From Rhodococcus sp. 4CII (lineage in GTDB: Bacteria > Actinomycetota > Actinomycetes > Mycobacteriales > Mycobacteriaceae), in contig NZ_JACCFE010000002.1 in assembly GCF_014256275.1 (NCBI RefSeq), positions 1,302,001-1,366,000 on the forward strand: a stretch of DNA of 64,000 bases, in the 5' to 3' direction. The translations under genes and the position numbers were made by a program. Below are positions 8,741-16,357 of this stretch, in pieces; within the stretch, counting starts at the first letter, position 1; each line of letters begins with the position of its first letter. The notes below the pieces were generated by a model. It did not search any database and was not told where the DNA came from. It saw only the letters and a list, made by a program, of their open reading frames with translations.

Positions 8741-9511
8741 TTACCTGACCACGCGCACCGCTGCGGGAAGCGCTGCCCGGGACGCAATCCACTTCTCGCC
8801 CTGTTTCGCGGCTCTCGCCAGCGCGCCCCGTTCGCCGAGATATCCAGCCACGACACCGATCACCGGGATGTTCCCGAGGAGAGTGGACGTCGGGCCCGGT
8901 TGCGGACGCTCGTCGAGTTCGTTGCCGAGTGCGCGCACCGTGCGGGCGGTGCGCCACAGGACATCGATCAGCGGGAACGGGCGCCACAGCGGCTGCTCGT
9001 CCCGGGAAGCCGGTCGCCGCGCCGCGTCGGCGAGCGCGGCCCGCGCCTCCGTCTCGCGAGCGCAGAGCACGGACGCCAGCAGATCCACCTGCTCGGACCG
9101 TTCCGTCACCCCGTGCTCTCGGGCCACGGCGACGAGCACGACGGCCTGGTTCGCGAAGCCCAGCACGTCCTGGATCGGAAGCCGGTTGACGAGCACACCG
9201 AACATGCCCGGGAACGCGACCGCGAGGGTGTTGACGGCACCGATCCGCGTCACCCACCACCGCGCCCGCTCGTCGTCGCCGGCCTCGTCCCACGACGCCG
9301 TCCCGGGAACCTGGATGGTGTCGAGGATCCAGGCGATGCCGTCGAGCAGCGCCTCCACGGCTCCGCGCTGCTCCGCGGTCGGGCCGAACGTCCGAGCCTT
9401 GATTCCGAACGGGTCCGTCAGGGCCAGGTCGAGAACCGGGTTGATGCCCCGCGCCACATGATTCAGGATGGTGACGATCGTGTCGTCGCCGAGGCGATCC
9501 GTCTCGCTCAT
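8741..9511 (-). CDS. hypothetical protein translationally coupled to fbiC
   Basis: I do not recognise this 256-residue protein. It is mostly helical, with several moderately hydrophobic stretches (FANQAVVLVAVA, LLGNIPVIGVVAGYLGERG) that could be buried helices or membrane contacts. There is no signal peptide and no catalytic motif. Cysteine is rare, so iron-sulfur binding is unlikely. Its ATG at 9511 overlaps the fbiC stop in an ATGA arrangement, so it is translated from the fbiC message. That placement would fit a role connected with F420 metabolism, but this is an inference from position only. Confidence 0.65.
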   Translation of the reverse strand: MSETDRLGDDTIVTILNHVARGINPVLDLALTDPFGIKARTFGPTAEQRGAVEALLDGIAWILDTIQVPGTASWDEAGDDERARWWVTRIGAVNTLAVAFPGMFGVLVNRLPIQDVLGFANQAVVLVAVAREHGVTERSEQVDLLASVLCARETEARAALADAARRPASRDEQPLWRPFPLIDVLWRTARTVRALGNELDERPQPGPTSTLLGNIPVIGVVAGYLGERGALARAAKQGEKWIASRAALPAAVRVVR

Positions 9512-12135
9512 GCGGCCGGCGACCTTCCCTCGCGTCGTGCGTGTGTCGTAGTGCGTTCTTGTGCCGGGCGGCCGATGCCCTCGGCGATGGCCCGCAGCTC
9601 GGCGACGGTCTTCTCCGAGCCGTGCTCGGATCCCGCCATCCGGGAAATCGTCTCCTCCATCAACGTCCCGCCGAGATCATTGGCGCCGCCCTGCAACATC
9701 ACCTGGGTGCCCGTCACCCCCAGCTTGACCCAACTGGTCTGAATGTTCGGGATCCGCCCGTGCAGCATGATCCGCGCCAACGCGTGCACCGCCCGGTTGT
9801 CCCGGTTCGTCGGACCCGGCCGCGACGCCCCCGCCAGATACAGCGGCGCACTCTGGTGCACGAACGGCAACGGCACGAACTCCGTGAACCCACCCGTGCG
9901 GTCCTGAATCCCGGACAGCACCCGCAGATGCCCCACCCAATGCTTCGGGTTGTCCACGTGCCCGTACATCATCGTCGAACTCGACCGCAACCCCACCTCG
10001 TGCGCGGTGGTCACCACCTCCACCCACGTCGCCGTCGGCAGCTTGCCCTTGGTCAGCACCCAGCGCACCTCGTCGTCGAGGATCTCCGCCGCCGTGCCGG
10101 GAATGGTGTCCAGACCGGCCTCCCGCAGTTCCGTCAACCAGTCCCGGACACTCTGCCCACCCCGCGACGCCCCGTTCACGATCTCCATCGGCGAGAACGC
10201 GTGCACGTGCATCGACGGCACCCGCGCCTTGACCGCCCGCACCAGATCGGCGTACCCGGTCACCGGCAACTCCGGGTCGATACCGCCCTGCATGCACACC
10301 TCCGTCGCCCCCGCCACGTGCGCCTCCCACGCCCGGTCCGCGACCTCCCCGGTGGACAGGGTGAACGCATCCGCATCACCCTTGCGCTGCGCGAACGCAC
10401 AGAACCGGCACCCGGTGTAGCAGATGTTGGTGAAGTTGATGTTCCGGTTCACCACATACGTCACCTCGTCACCGACCGCGTCCTTGCGCAGCGCATCGGC
10501 CAACGCGACCACCGCCTCCAACCCCGGGCCGTCGGCCGTCGCCAACGCCAGGTATTCGTCGTCCGACAGCCCGGCCGGATCCCGTTCGGCGCTGCGCAGG
10601 GCCGCGAGCACGTCGGTGTCCACCCGCACCGGGCCACTGAGCTCGAGGACCTGTTCGCGGACGGTTTCCCAGTCCCCGAACGCGCTCCCCAGGTCGCTGC
10701 GGGTGTCGGTGTTGCGACCGGCGGTGTCGATCTCGGTGTTCAGATCCACCCGACCCGCCGACTCCCACGACTCGTCCGGCTCCTGCCACGGCAACCCCAC
10801 CGGACGCGTCCCGGGCTTCGCCAACCCGGTGTGCGGGTCCGCGAGGGCCTGCACGTGCCCGGTGATCCGCGGATCGATCCACGGCGCACCGGCCAGCACG
10901 AACTGCGGCTGCGCCGCCGTCCGCTCGGTCAACTCGAACCCGGCCGCCGCGGTGATCTCGGCGAGGGTGTCCAGGTTCGGCCACGGCCGCTCCGGGTTCA
11001 CATGGTCCGGGGTCAGCGGCGAGACCCCACCCCAGTCGTCGACACCCGCCCCCAACAGGGCGGCGCACTCGGTGGTCGACACCAGATTCGGCGGCGACTG
11101 GATCCGCATCCCCGGCCCCAGCAGCAACCGGGACACCGCGATCGTTGCCAGGAATTCCTCGAGGCCCGCATCCGGGACATCGCGCATCGCGGTGTCCGGC
11201 TTGGCCAGGAAGTTCTGCACGATCACCTCCTGAACATGCCCGAACGCCTTGTGCGACTTCCGGATCGCCATGATCGATTCGGCCCGCTCCCGCACCGTCT
11301 CCCCGATCCCCACCAAAATCCCGGTGGTGAACGGCACACTCAACCGGCCCGCATCGGTCAGGGTGCGCAACCGCACCGCCGGATCCTTGTCCGGGCTGCC
11401 GTAATGGCACTGCCCCTTGTCGGTGAACAACCGGGTCGACGTCGTCTCGAGCATCATGCCCATCGACGGGGCCACCGGCTTGAGGCGGGAAATCTCCTCC
11501 CAGCTCAACACCCCCGGGTTCAGGTGCGGCAACAGCCCGGTCTCCTCGAGCACCCGGATCGACATCGCCCGCAGGTAGTCCAGCGTCGAGTCGTAACCCC
11601 GCTCGTCGAGCCACGCCTTAGCCTCCGGCCACCGGTCCTCCGGCCGGTCACCGAGGGTGAACAACGCTTCCTTGCAGCCCAATTCGGCGCCCTGCCGGGC
11701 GATCTCGAGCACCTCGTCCGGTTCCAGATACGCGCCGCGTCCCTCCGCCCGCAACTTGCCGGGCACGGTGACGAACGTGCAGTAATGGCACTTGTCCCGG
11801 CACAACCGCGTCAGCGGGATGAACACCTTCCGCGAATACGTGACCGCCTTCGGCCGACCTGCCGCCAGCAACCCGGCGTCCCGGACCTTGCCCGCCGACG
11901 AACACAGATCGGCCAGGTCGTCGCCGCGGGCCTGCAACAACACCGTCGCCTCGTCCACGTTCAGAGTCGCGCCGTCCCGCGCCCGCCGCAACACCCGCCG
12001 CATGGCGGAGGCGGACGGTGTCACGTCCTGCGCAGACGCGCCGGACGGGGCCGGTGCCGGAACACCGGGCATGGGAAGCATCGTGGGCCGGCCGGATTCT
12101 TCACCTGAATGGGTCACCCAGCGATCATGCGCCAT
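9508..12135 (-). CDS. fbiC: 7,8-didemethyl-8-hydroxy-5-deazariboflavin (FO) synthase, CofG-CofH fusion
   Basis: This 875-residue radical SAM enzyme condenses a tyrosine-derived fragment with 5-amino-6-ribitylaminouracil to give FO, the chromophore of coenzyme F420. Two radical SAM modules are visible. The N-terminal CofG-like half has the CX3CX2C motif CRDKCHYC (Cys112, 116, 119), and the C-terminal CofH-like half has CYTGCRFC (Cys572, 576, 579). The fusion is the actinobacterial arrangement. The start is uncertain: ATG codons at 12135 and about residues 19 and 22 are possible, with conserved sequence beginning near residue 45 (MRRVLRRARDG). Its stop overlaps the start of the downstream hypothetical gene. 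Confidence 0.95.
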   Translation of the reverse strand: MAHDRWVTHSGEESGRPTMLPMPGVPAPAPSGASAQDVTPSASAMRRVLRRARDGATLNVDEATVLLQARGDDLADLCSSAGKVRDAGLLAAGRPKAVTYSRKVFIPLTRLCRDKCHYCTFVTVPGKLRAEGRGAYLEPDEVLEIARQGAELGCKEALFTLGDRPEDRWPEAKAWLDERGYDSTLDYLRAMSIRVLEETGLLPHLNPGVLSWEEISRLKPVAPSMGMMLETTSTRLFTDKGQCHYGSPDKDPAVRLRTLTDAGRLSVPFTTGILVGIGETVRERAESIMAIRKSHKAFGHVQEVIVQNFLAKPDTAMRDVPDAGLEEFLATIAVSRLLLGPGMRIQSPPNLVSTTECAALLGAGVDDWGGVSPLTPDHVNPERPWPNLDTLAEITAAAGFELTERTAAQPQFVLAGAPWIDPRITGHVQALADPHTGLAKPGTRPVGLPWQEPDESWESAGRVDLNTEIDTAGRNTDTRSDLGSAFGDWETVREQVLELSGPVRVDTDVLAALRSAERDPAGLSDDEYLALATADGPGLEAVVALADALRKDAVGDEVTYVVNRNINFTNICYTGCRFCAFAQRKGDADAFTLSTGEVADRAWEAHVAGATEVCMQGGIDPELPVTGYADLVRAVKARVPSMHVHAFSPMEIVNGASRGGQSVRDWLTELREAGLDTIPGTAAEILDDEVRWVLTKGKLPTATWVEVVTTAHEVGLRSSSTMMYGHVDNPKHWVGHLRVLSGIQDRTGGFTEFVPLPFVHQSAPLYLAGASRPGPTNRDNRAVHALARIMLHGRIPNIQTSWVKLGVTGTQVMLQGGANDLGGTLMEETISRMAGSEHGSEKTVAELRAIAEGIGRPAQERTTTHARREGRSPAA

Positions 12136-12181
12136 CGACGACGGACGCTGCCACCCAGACTCCCGGTAGCCGTGTGGATCG

Positions 12182-12367
12182 CTATCCGCGGGGGTAGTCC
12201 TCGTCGACCGGAACCGACCGGCTCTGCTCGGCCACGTCCGCCTCGTTCACCTCCAGCGACGACACCTCTTCGACCTCGTCGGAAGTGTCGTCGTCGACGG
12301 CGAGTTCCTGCTCGAGCCGGTCCGCCTCGGGAACCTCCGGAGAATCGGCCGCATCGAATGACGTCAT
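12182..12367 (-). CDS. small acidic protein of unknown function
   Basis: This 61-residue protein is very rich in Asp and Glu with many Ser and Val residues and only one or two hydrophobic clusters. It is therefore probably disordered and strongly negatively charged. I know no family for it. The frame is supported by a good ribosome binding site (GAAAGGAG, about 8 bases before the ATG at 12367). It lies between fbiC and the divergently transcribed PH-domain gene pair, in an 83-bp upstream gap that must hold promoters for both directions. Confidence 0.6.
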   Translation of the reverse strand: MTSFDAADSPEVPEADRLEQELAVDDDTSDEVEEVSSLEVNEADVAEQSRSVPVDEDYPRG

Positions 12368-12450
12368 GTCTGCGCTCCTTTCACTTCGGGGGGTCCTCCC
12401 ACGATAGGTCGCTTCTCGACAGAATGGCGGGGCACGGCCAAAGTAGGGGC

Positions 12451-12951
12451 ATGAGTGTGCCCACCACCGTCACGATGGCGGACCCGCTGTGGCGGCCCAG
12501 CCCCAAGGCCAGGCAACTGTGGGCGATCAACGCCGCCCTTCTCTGGTTTCCCGTCTTCGTCGTGCAAGCCGTCGCGCTCGTCTTCCACTGGTGGCCCATG
12601 TGGGTGCACGTCACGGCCCTCGCGATCACCGTCGTGCTCGCGATCGTCCACGTCGCCGTCGTCCCGATCTGGCGGTACCGGGTGCACCGCTGGGAGATCA
12701 GCGACACCGCGGTCTACACCCGCAGCGGATGGTTCACCCAGGAACGCCGCATCGCCCCCATCTCCCGCATCCAGACCGTCGACACCGAACGCGGCCCCAT
12801 CGACCGCATGCTGGGCCTGGCGACCGTCACCGTCACGACGGCGTCGTCCGCCGGTGCCGTCAAGATCTCCGCCCTCGATCAGGACACCGCCGACCGCACC
12901 GTCGCGCGGCTCACCGAGGTCGCGGGCACCAACGCCGGTGACGCCACGTGA
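12451..12951 (+). CDS. membrane-anchored PH domain protein (YdbS-like)
   Basis: This 166-residue protein has two transmembrane helices (about residues 25-45 and 50-73, separated by HWWPMWVHV) followed by a bacterial PH (bPH2) domain. The domain shows the hallmark strand pattern WEISDTAVYTRSGWFTQERRIAPISRIQTVDTERGPIDRMLGLATVTVTTASS. YdbS/YdbT-type proteins occur in pairs and are thought to sit at the inner face of the membrane; their job is unsettled. The ATG at 12451 follows AGGGGC closely; a longer upstream frame has no support. Its stop overlaps the next gene (GTGA), so the two PH proteins are coupled. Confidence 0.85.
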   Translation: MSVPTTVTMADPLWRPSPKARQLWAINAALLWFPVFVVQAVALVFHWWPMWVHVTALAITVVLAIVHVAVVPIWRYRVHRWEISDTAVYTRSGWFTQERRIAPISRIQTVDTERGPIDRMLGLATVTVTTASSAGAVKISALDQDTADRTVARLTEVAGTNAGDAT

Positions 12952-14489
12952 GTGCGGCACCGGAACCGGGAATCGCTCCCCCCATCGCGCAGGGCGAGGC
13001 CGCGGTCGCCGCCGAGGAGGAGCAGCCCTGGTTGCGGCTGGACCGCCGGATGCTGCTGGTCCACCCGGTCAACGAGATCGTGAAACTTCTGCCGGTATTG
13101 CTGATTTCGCTGGTGATCGGCACGCAGAGCGGCAACCACGTGTGGAGTCTCGTCGCTGTCGTCGTGTTCGTCGTGTTCGGTATCTCGCGCTGGTTCACGA
13201 CGAGCTACCGGATCGGCCCGGTGCACGTACAACTACGGCAGGGCCTGTTCCGCAAACGCCTGCTGTCGGTTCCGCGCAACCGCATCCGATCCGTCGACGT
13301 GGAGGCGGGGGTCCTGCATCGCCTACTGGGCCTGTCGATTGTGCGCATCGGCACCGGCAAGCAGGTCGGGTCCAAGCCGGACGCGGCGAAGTTCGAACTC
13401 AACGCGCTCTCCGCACGGCTGGTACCCGACCTTCGCGCCGCACTGCTCGACCGTCAGGCCGCTGCCGGAGCCGAGCACACCGCGGTCGCTCGGGAGCCGG
13501 CGGTGACCGAGATCGGCCACTGGACACCGGCCTGGGTGCGCTACGCCCCGTTCTCGGTGACCGGGGTGGTAACCATCGCGGCCATTGTCGGACTCGCGTT
13601 CCAGTACGGGATCGGCGCGAAGATCGCCCGCTCGTCGACGGTGGCCGAGGGCATCGAATCCGCCGAGCGCGTCGGGATCGTCCTCGCCGTGGTGGTCGGC
13701 AGCATCGTCCTCCTGATCGCGGCGAGCGCGCTCGCGTGCGTCCGGTACCTGCTGACCTACGGCAACATGAGGCTGACGGACAACGGCCGCACCCTTCACG
13801 TCAGTCACGGGCTGTTGAAGACCCGCCAGACCACACTCGACCGCGCCCGTCTCCGCGGTACGACGCTCGAGGAACCGCTCCTGCTGCGACTCGCCGGTGG
13901 CGCGCGACTGGACGCCGTCATGACCGGCGTCAGCGCGGAGCGCCGGGAGTCCTCGCTCCTGCTCCCCCAGGGTCCGCGCGCGGAAGCCGAACGGGTGATG
14001 GCCACCGTGATCGGCGACCACCGGCAGGCAGCGGTCGCGCTCACGGCGCACGGCCCGGTCGCCGCACGCCGGCGCTACACGCGGGCGCTGATCCCCGCCG
14101 AGATCGCCCTCGCCGTCGCTCTGATGTTCCTGATCCTCGACCGGCCCGTGTTCGGAGCCGCGTGGGCCGGAATCGGCGTGCTCGCCGTCGGCGGCGTGGC
14201 ACTGGCGTGGGATCGGTACCGGGGTCTCGGACATGCGGTGCTACCCGGATGGTTGATCACCAGCAGCGGCTCCCTCGACCGCGCAAGGCACAGCCTCGAG
14301 GCCGACGGCATCATCGGGTGGACCGTCCGTCAGACGTTCTTCCAGCGACGGGCCGGCGTCGCGACCGTCGTCGCCGCCACCCCCGCGGGCACCGGCAAAT
14401 ATCTGGTAATCGACCTCCCCGCCGATCAGGCGTGGTCGCTCGTCGAGTCGGTGACACCCGGTGGAGGTGATGTATGGGCGCGGCACTGA
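12948..14489 (+). CDS. large membrane PH domain protein (YdbT-like)
   Basis: This 513-residue protein is the usual partner of the YdbS-like gene and starts with GTG inside the upstream stop. It has hydrophobic pairs around residues 45-80, 195-220, 240-265 and 380-425. They alternate with three PH-type modules; the first reads YRIGPVHVQLRQGLFRKRLLSVPRNRIRSVDVEAGVLHRLLGL and the second begins NMRLTDNGRTLHVSHGLLKTRQTTLDRARLRG. This three-module layout matches the YdbT family. The function is unknown; pairs of this type have been discussed in connection with secretion or stress. The 3' end overlaps the uracil-DNA glycosylase gene by 16 bases. Confidence 0.85.
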   Translation: MSAAPEPGIAPPIAQGEAAVAAEEEQPWLRLDRRMLLVHPVNEIVKLLPVLLISLVIGTQSGNHVWSLVAVVVFVVFGISRWFTTSYRIGPVHVQLRQGLFRKRLLSVPRNRIRSVDVEAGVLHRLLGLSIVRIGTGKQVGSKPDAAKFELNALSARLVPDLRAALLDRQAAAGAEHTAVAREPAVTEIGHWTPAWVRYAPFSVTGVVTIAAIVGLAFQYGIGAKIARSSTVAEGIESAERVGIVLAVVVGSIVLLIAASALACVRYLLTYGNMRLTDNGRTLHVSHGLLKTRQTTLDRARLRGTTLEEPLLLRLAGGARLDAVMTGVSAERRESSLLLPQGPRAEAERVMATVIGDHRQAAVALTAHGPVAARRRYTRALIPAEIALAVALMFLILDRPVFGAAWAGIGVLAVGGVALAWDRYRGLGHAVLPGWLITSSGSLDRARHSLEADGIIGWTVRQTFFQRRAGVATVVAATPAGTGKYLVIDLPADQAWSLVESVTPGGGDVWARH

Positions 14490-15217
14490 CCGACATCACC
14501 GGACTCGACGCACAGTTGATCGAATGCCGGGCCTGCCCCCGCCTCGTCGAGTGGCGAGAGCAGGTCGCGCGCGACAAACGCGCCTCCTTCCGGGACGAAA
14601 CCTATTGGGGCCGGCCGGTTCCCGGTTTCGGACCACCCGACGCGCCCCTGCTGATCGTCGGTCTGGCCCCCGCCGCCCACGGCGCGAACCGCACCGGTCG
14701 TATGTTCACCGGCGACCGCAGCGGCGACTTCCTCTACGCCGCACTCCACGCCGTGGGTCTGGCGAGTAAGCCCACCGCCACCCACATCGGCGACGGCCTC
14801 GAACTGTTCGGCGTCCGCATCACCGCCCCCGTGCACTGCGCGCCGCCCGCGAACAAGCCGACCCCGGCCGAACGCGACCACTGCCGCCACTGGCTCGACT
14901 CCGAACTGCGGATCCTCCGCCCCCACCTGCGGTCGGTGATCGTGCTCGGAGGTTTCGGCTGGCAATCGCTGCTCCCCGTCCTCGACGACGCCGGCTGGGC
15001 CGTCCCCCGGCCGCGACCCAAGTTCGGGCACGGGGCGCACGTCGAACTCCCCCACACCGAACTCCCCAGCACCGAACTCTCCGGCACCGAACAGCCGCTG
15101 CACCTGTTCGGCTGCTACCACGTCAGCCAGCAGAACACCTTCACCGGCCGGCTCACCCCCGCCATGCTCGAATCCGTGCTGTCCGACGCCGCGCGCGCGG
15201 CCGGGTTGAGCGAGTGA
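14474..15217 (+). CDS. udgB: family 5 uracil-DNA glycosylase (UdgB)
   Basis: This 247-residue enzyme removes uracil and related deaminated bases from DNA. Family 5 signatures are present: CRACPRLVEWRE and a later HCAPP supply iron-sulfur cysteines, the motif A loop is GLAPAAHGANRTGRMFTGD, which lacks the catalytic Asp of other families as expected for UdgB, and the C-terminal motif B is HVSQQNTFTGRLT. A short low-complexity insertion (HTELPSTELSGTE, about residues 196-208) lies before motif B and is encoded by a degenerate direct repeat. The ATG at 14474 has GGAGGTGAT upstream and overlaps the PH protein gene by 16 bases. Confidence 0.92.
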   Translation: MGAALTDITGLDAQLIECRACPRLVEWREQVARDKRASFRDETYWGRPVPGFGPPDAPLLIVGLAPAAHGANRTGRMFTGDRSGDFLYAALHAVGLASKPTATHIGDGLELFGVRITAPVHCAPPANKPTPAERDHCRHWLDSELRILRPHLRSVIVLGGFGWQSLLPVLDDAGWAVPRPRPKFGHGAHVELPHTELPSTELSGTEQPLHLFGCYHVSQQNTFTGRLTPAMLESVLSDAARAAGLSE

Positions 15218-15265
15218 CCCGGGCGAACGGTACATCCGACCTCACCGAGGCGCCGAAGGTGCCGT

Positions 15266-16108
15266 TCACCCCGCATGCCGCCGGTTCGGGAGTTCCTCGA
15301 TGATGTATTTGGCCATGCTGCCGAGGCGGGGCCGGGCGGGTTGCAGGGTGTCGACGCCGAGGGCGGTGAGTGGCGAGGCCGTGACGGAGCCGACGCAAAC
15401 GGGTGCGACGGGACCGCGGAATGCGTCGAGGAGGGCGTCGACGCGGTCGGTCTCCTTCGCGGTGCTGAGGAGGGACGACACGGCGGGCGCGCTGGTGAAG
15501 GTGACGGCGTCGACCTCGGCGTGGATGATCCGATCGAGCAGCGTCTGCAGCGGTTGCTGGTTCTCGGGTCTGATCCACCGGTACACGGACACGGCCGTCG
15601 TCTCCGCCCCGGCGCCGGCGAGAGAGACGCTCAGGTCGGTCATCGGCTCCCACTCGGTGATGGTTCCGTGCAACTGGACCGCCACCCGCAGCCCGCGCAC
15701 GCCCTCGGCGACGAGGTGCTCGTGCACTTCTTCGGACGACTCCGTCTCCGGCGACCACTCCTCACGCAACCCCGCGCCGCGGACGGCGCCCTTCGCCTTG
15801 GGACCGCGGGTGATGATCCGGGCCGACTGCAGGGCGCCGAGCAGCGCGTCCTCCTCGCCCCAGGCCCGTGCCGCATCCAACCATCCCCGGAATCCGACGG
15901 CAGTGCTGACGACCAGGAGGTCCGGCGGCGTCGCGATGACCTCGTCGGTGCGGGACCGCAGATCGGAGTCGTCGGCGAGCGGCAGCACGTGGATGGCGGG
16001 GGTGTGGGTGATCTCGGCACCGTGCCGTTCGAGGAGCGTGATGAACTCGGCGGCCCGGCGTTCGGCGGTGACGGCGATGGTCAGTCCGGAAAGTTCGTCG
16101 TTCGACAT
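15266..16108 (-). CDS. uroporphyrinogen-III synthase family protein (HemD-like)
   Basis: This 280-residue protein has the two-lobed HemD fold signature: an N-terminal LTIAVTAERRAAEFITLLERHGAEI, a first-lobe LVVSTAVGFRGWLDAA, then VDAVTFTSAPAVSSLLSTA and VAPVCVGSVTASPLTALGVDTLQPARPRLGSMAKYI. HemD closes hydroxymethylbilane to uroporphyrinogen III. The gene is not next to other heme genes here. A second HemD-like protein of this type exists in mycobacteria, so it may be the orphan paralogue and not the main enzyme. It converges with udgB across 48 bp and is divergent from the VOC gene after 39 bp. Confidence 0.78.
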   Translation of the reverse strand: MSNDELSGLTIAVTAERRAAEFITLLERHGAEITHTPAIHVLPLADDSDLRSRTDEVIATPPDLLVVSTAVGFRGWLDAARAWGEEDALLGALQSARIITRGPKAKGAVRGAGLREEWSPETESSEEVHEHLVAEGVRGLRVAVQLHGTITEWEPMTDLSVSLAGAGAETTAVSVYRWIRPENQQPLQTLLDRIIHAEVDAVTFTSAPAVSSLLSTAKETDRVDALLDAFRGPVAPVCVGSVTASPLTALGVDTLQPARPRLGSMAKYIIEELPNRRHAG

Positions 16109-16147
16109 TCACCCAGTGTGACGGACGAATCGCACTAGGCTGCCCAC

Positions 16148-16357
16148 ATGATCACCGCGGTTCACACATTGGTCTATGCAGACGACCCCGACGCCGCCCG
16201 CGCCTTCTTCCGCGACGTGCTCGGCTGGTCCCATGTCGATGCCGGGGGCGGGTGGCTGATCTTCGGCACCGGGCCGTCCGAGATGGGTGTGCATCCCACC
16301 TCGGACGATCGGGGCGGTGAACCGTGGTCGACGAGACCGCACCACGAGATCTCCTGA
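16148..16357 (+). pseudogene. VOC (glyoxalase-like) protein, N-terminal fragment, cut by IS insertion
   Basis: The first 68 codons of a vicinal-oxygen-chelate protein read MITAVHTLVYADDPDAARAFFRDVLGW, a classic VOC beta-alpha-beta start. The frame then hits a TGA at 16355, supplied by the terminal inverted repeat of the inserted element. Codons 52 onward (16301-16352) are duplicated at 18115-18166 on the far side of the element. Joining 16148-16352 to 18167-18339 would restore one frame of 125 residues, the normal length for a single-domain VOC protein. The original substrate is unknown. Confidence 0.88.
16301..16352 (+). repeat. left copy of 52-bp target-site duplication
   Basis: These 52 bases, beginning TCGGACGATC and ending CGAGATCT, are identical to 18115-18166 and lie immediately outside the two ends of the insertion element. 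Because one further C is shared, the boundary is uncertain by one base (52 or 53 bp). The copy is part of the interrupted VOC gene. Such a long duplication is far beyond the usual 2-14 bp but is known for the IS1634 family. Confidence 0.93.
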
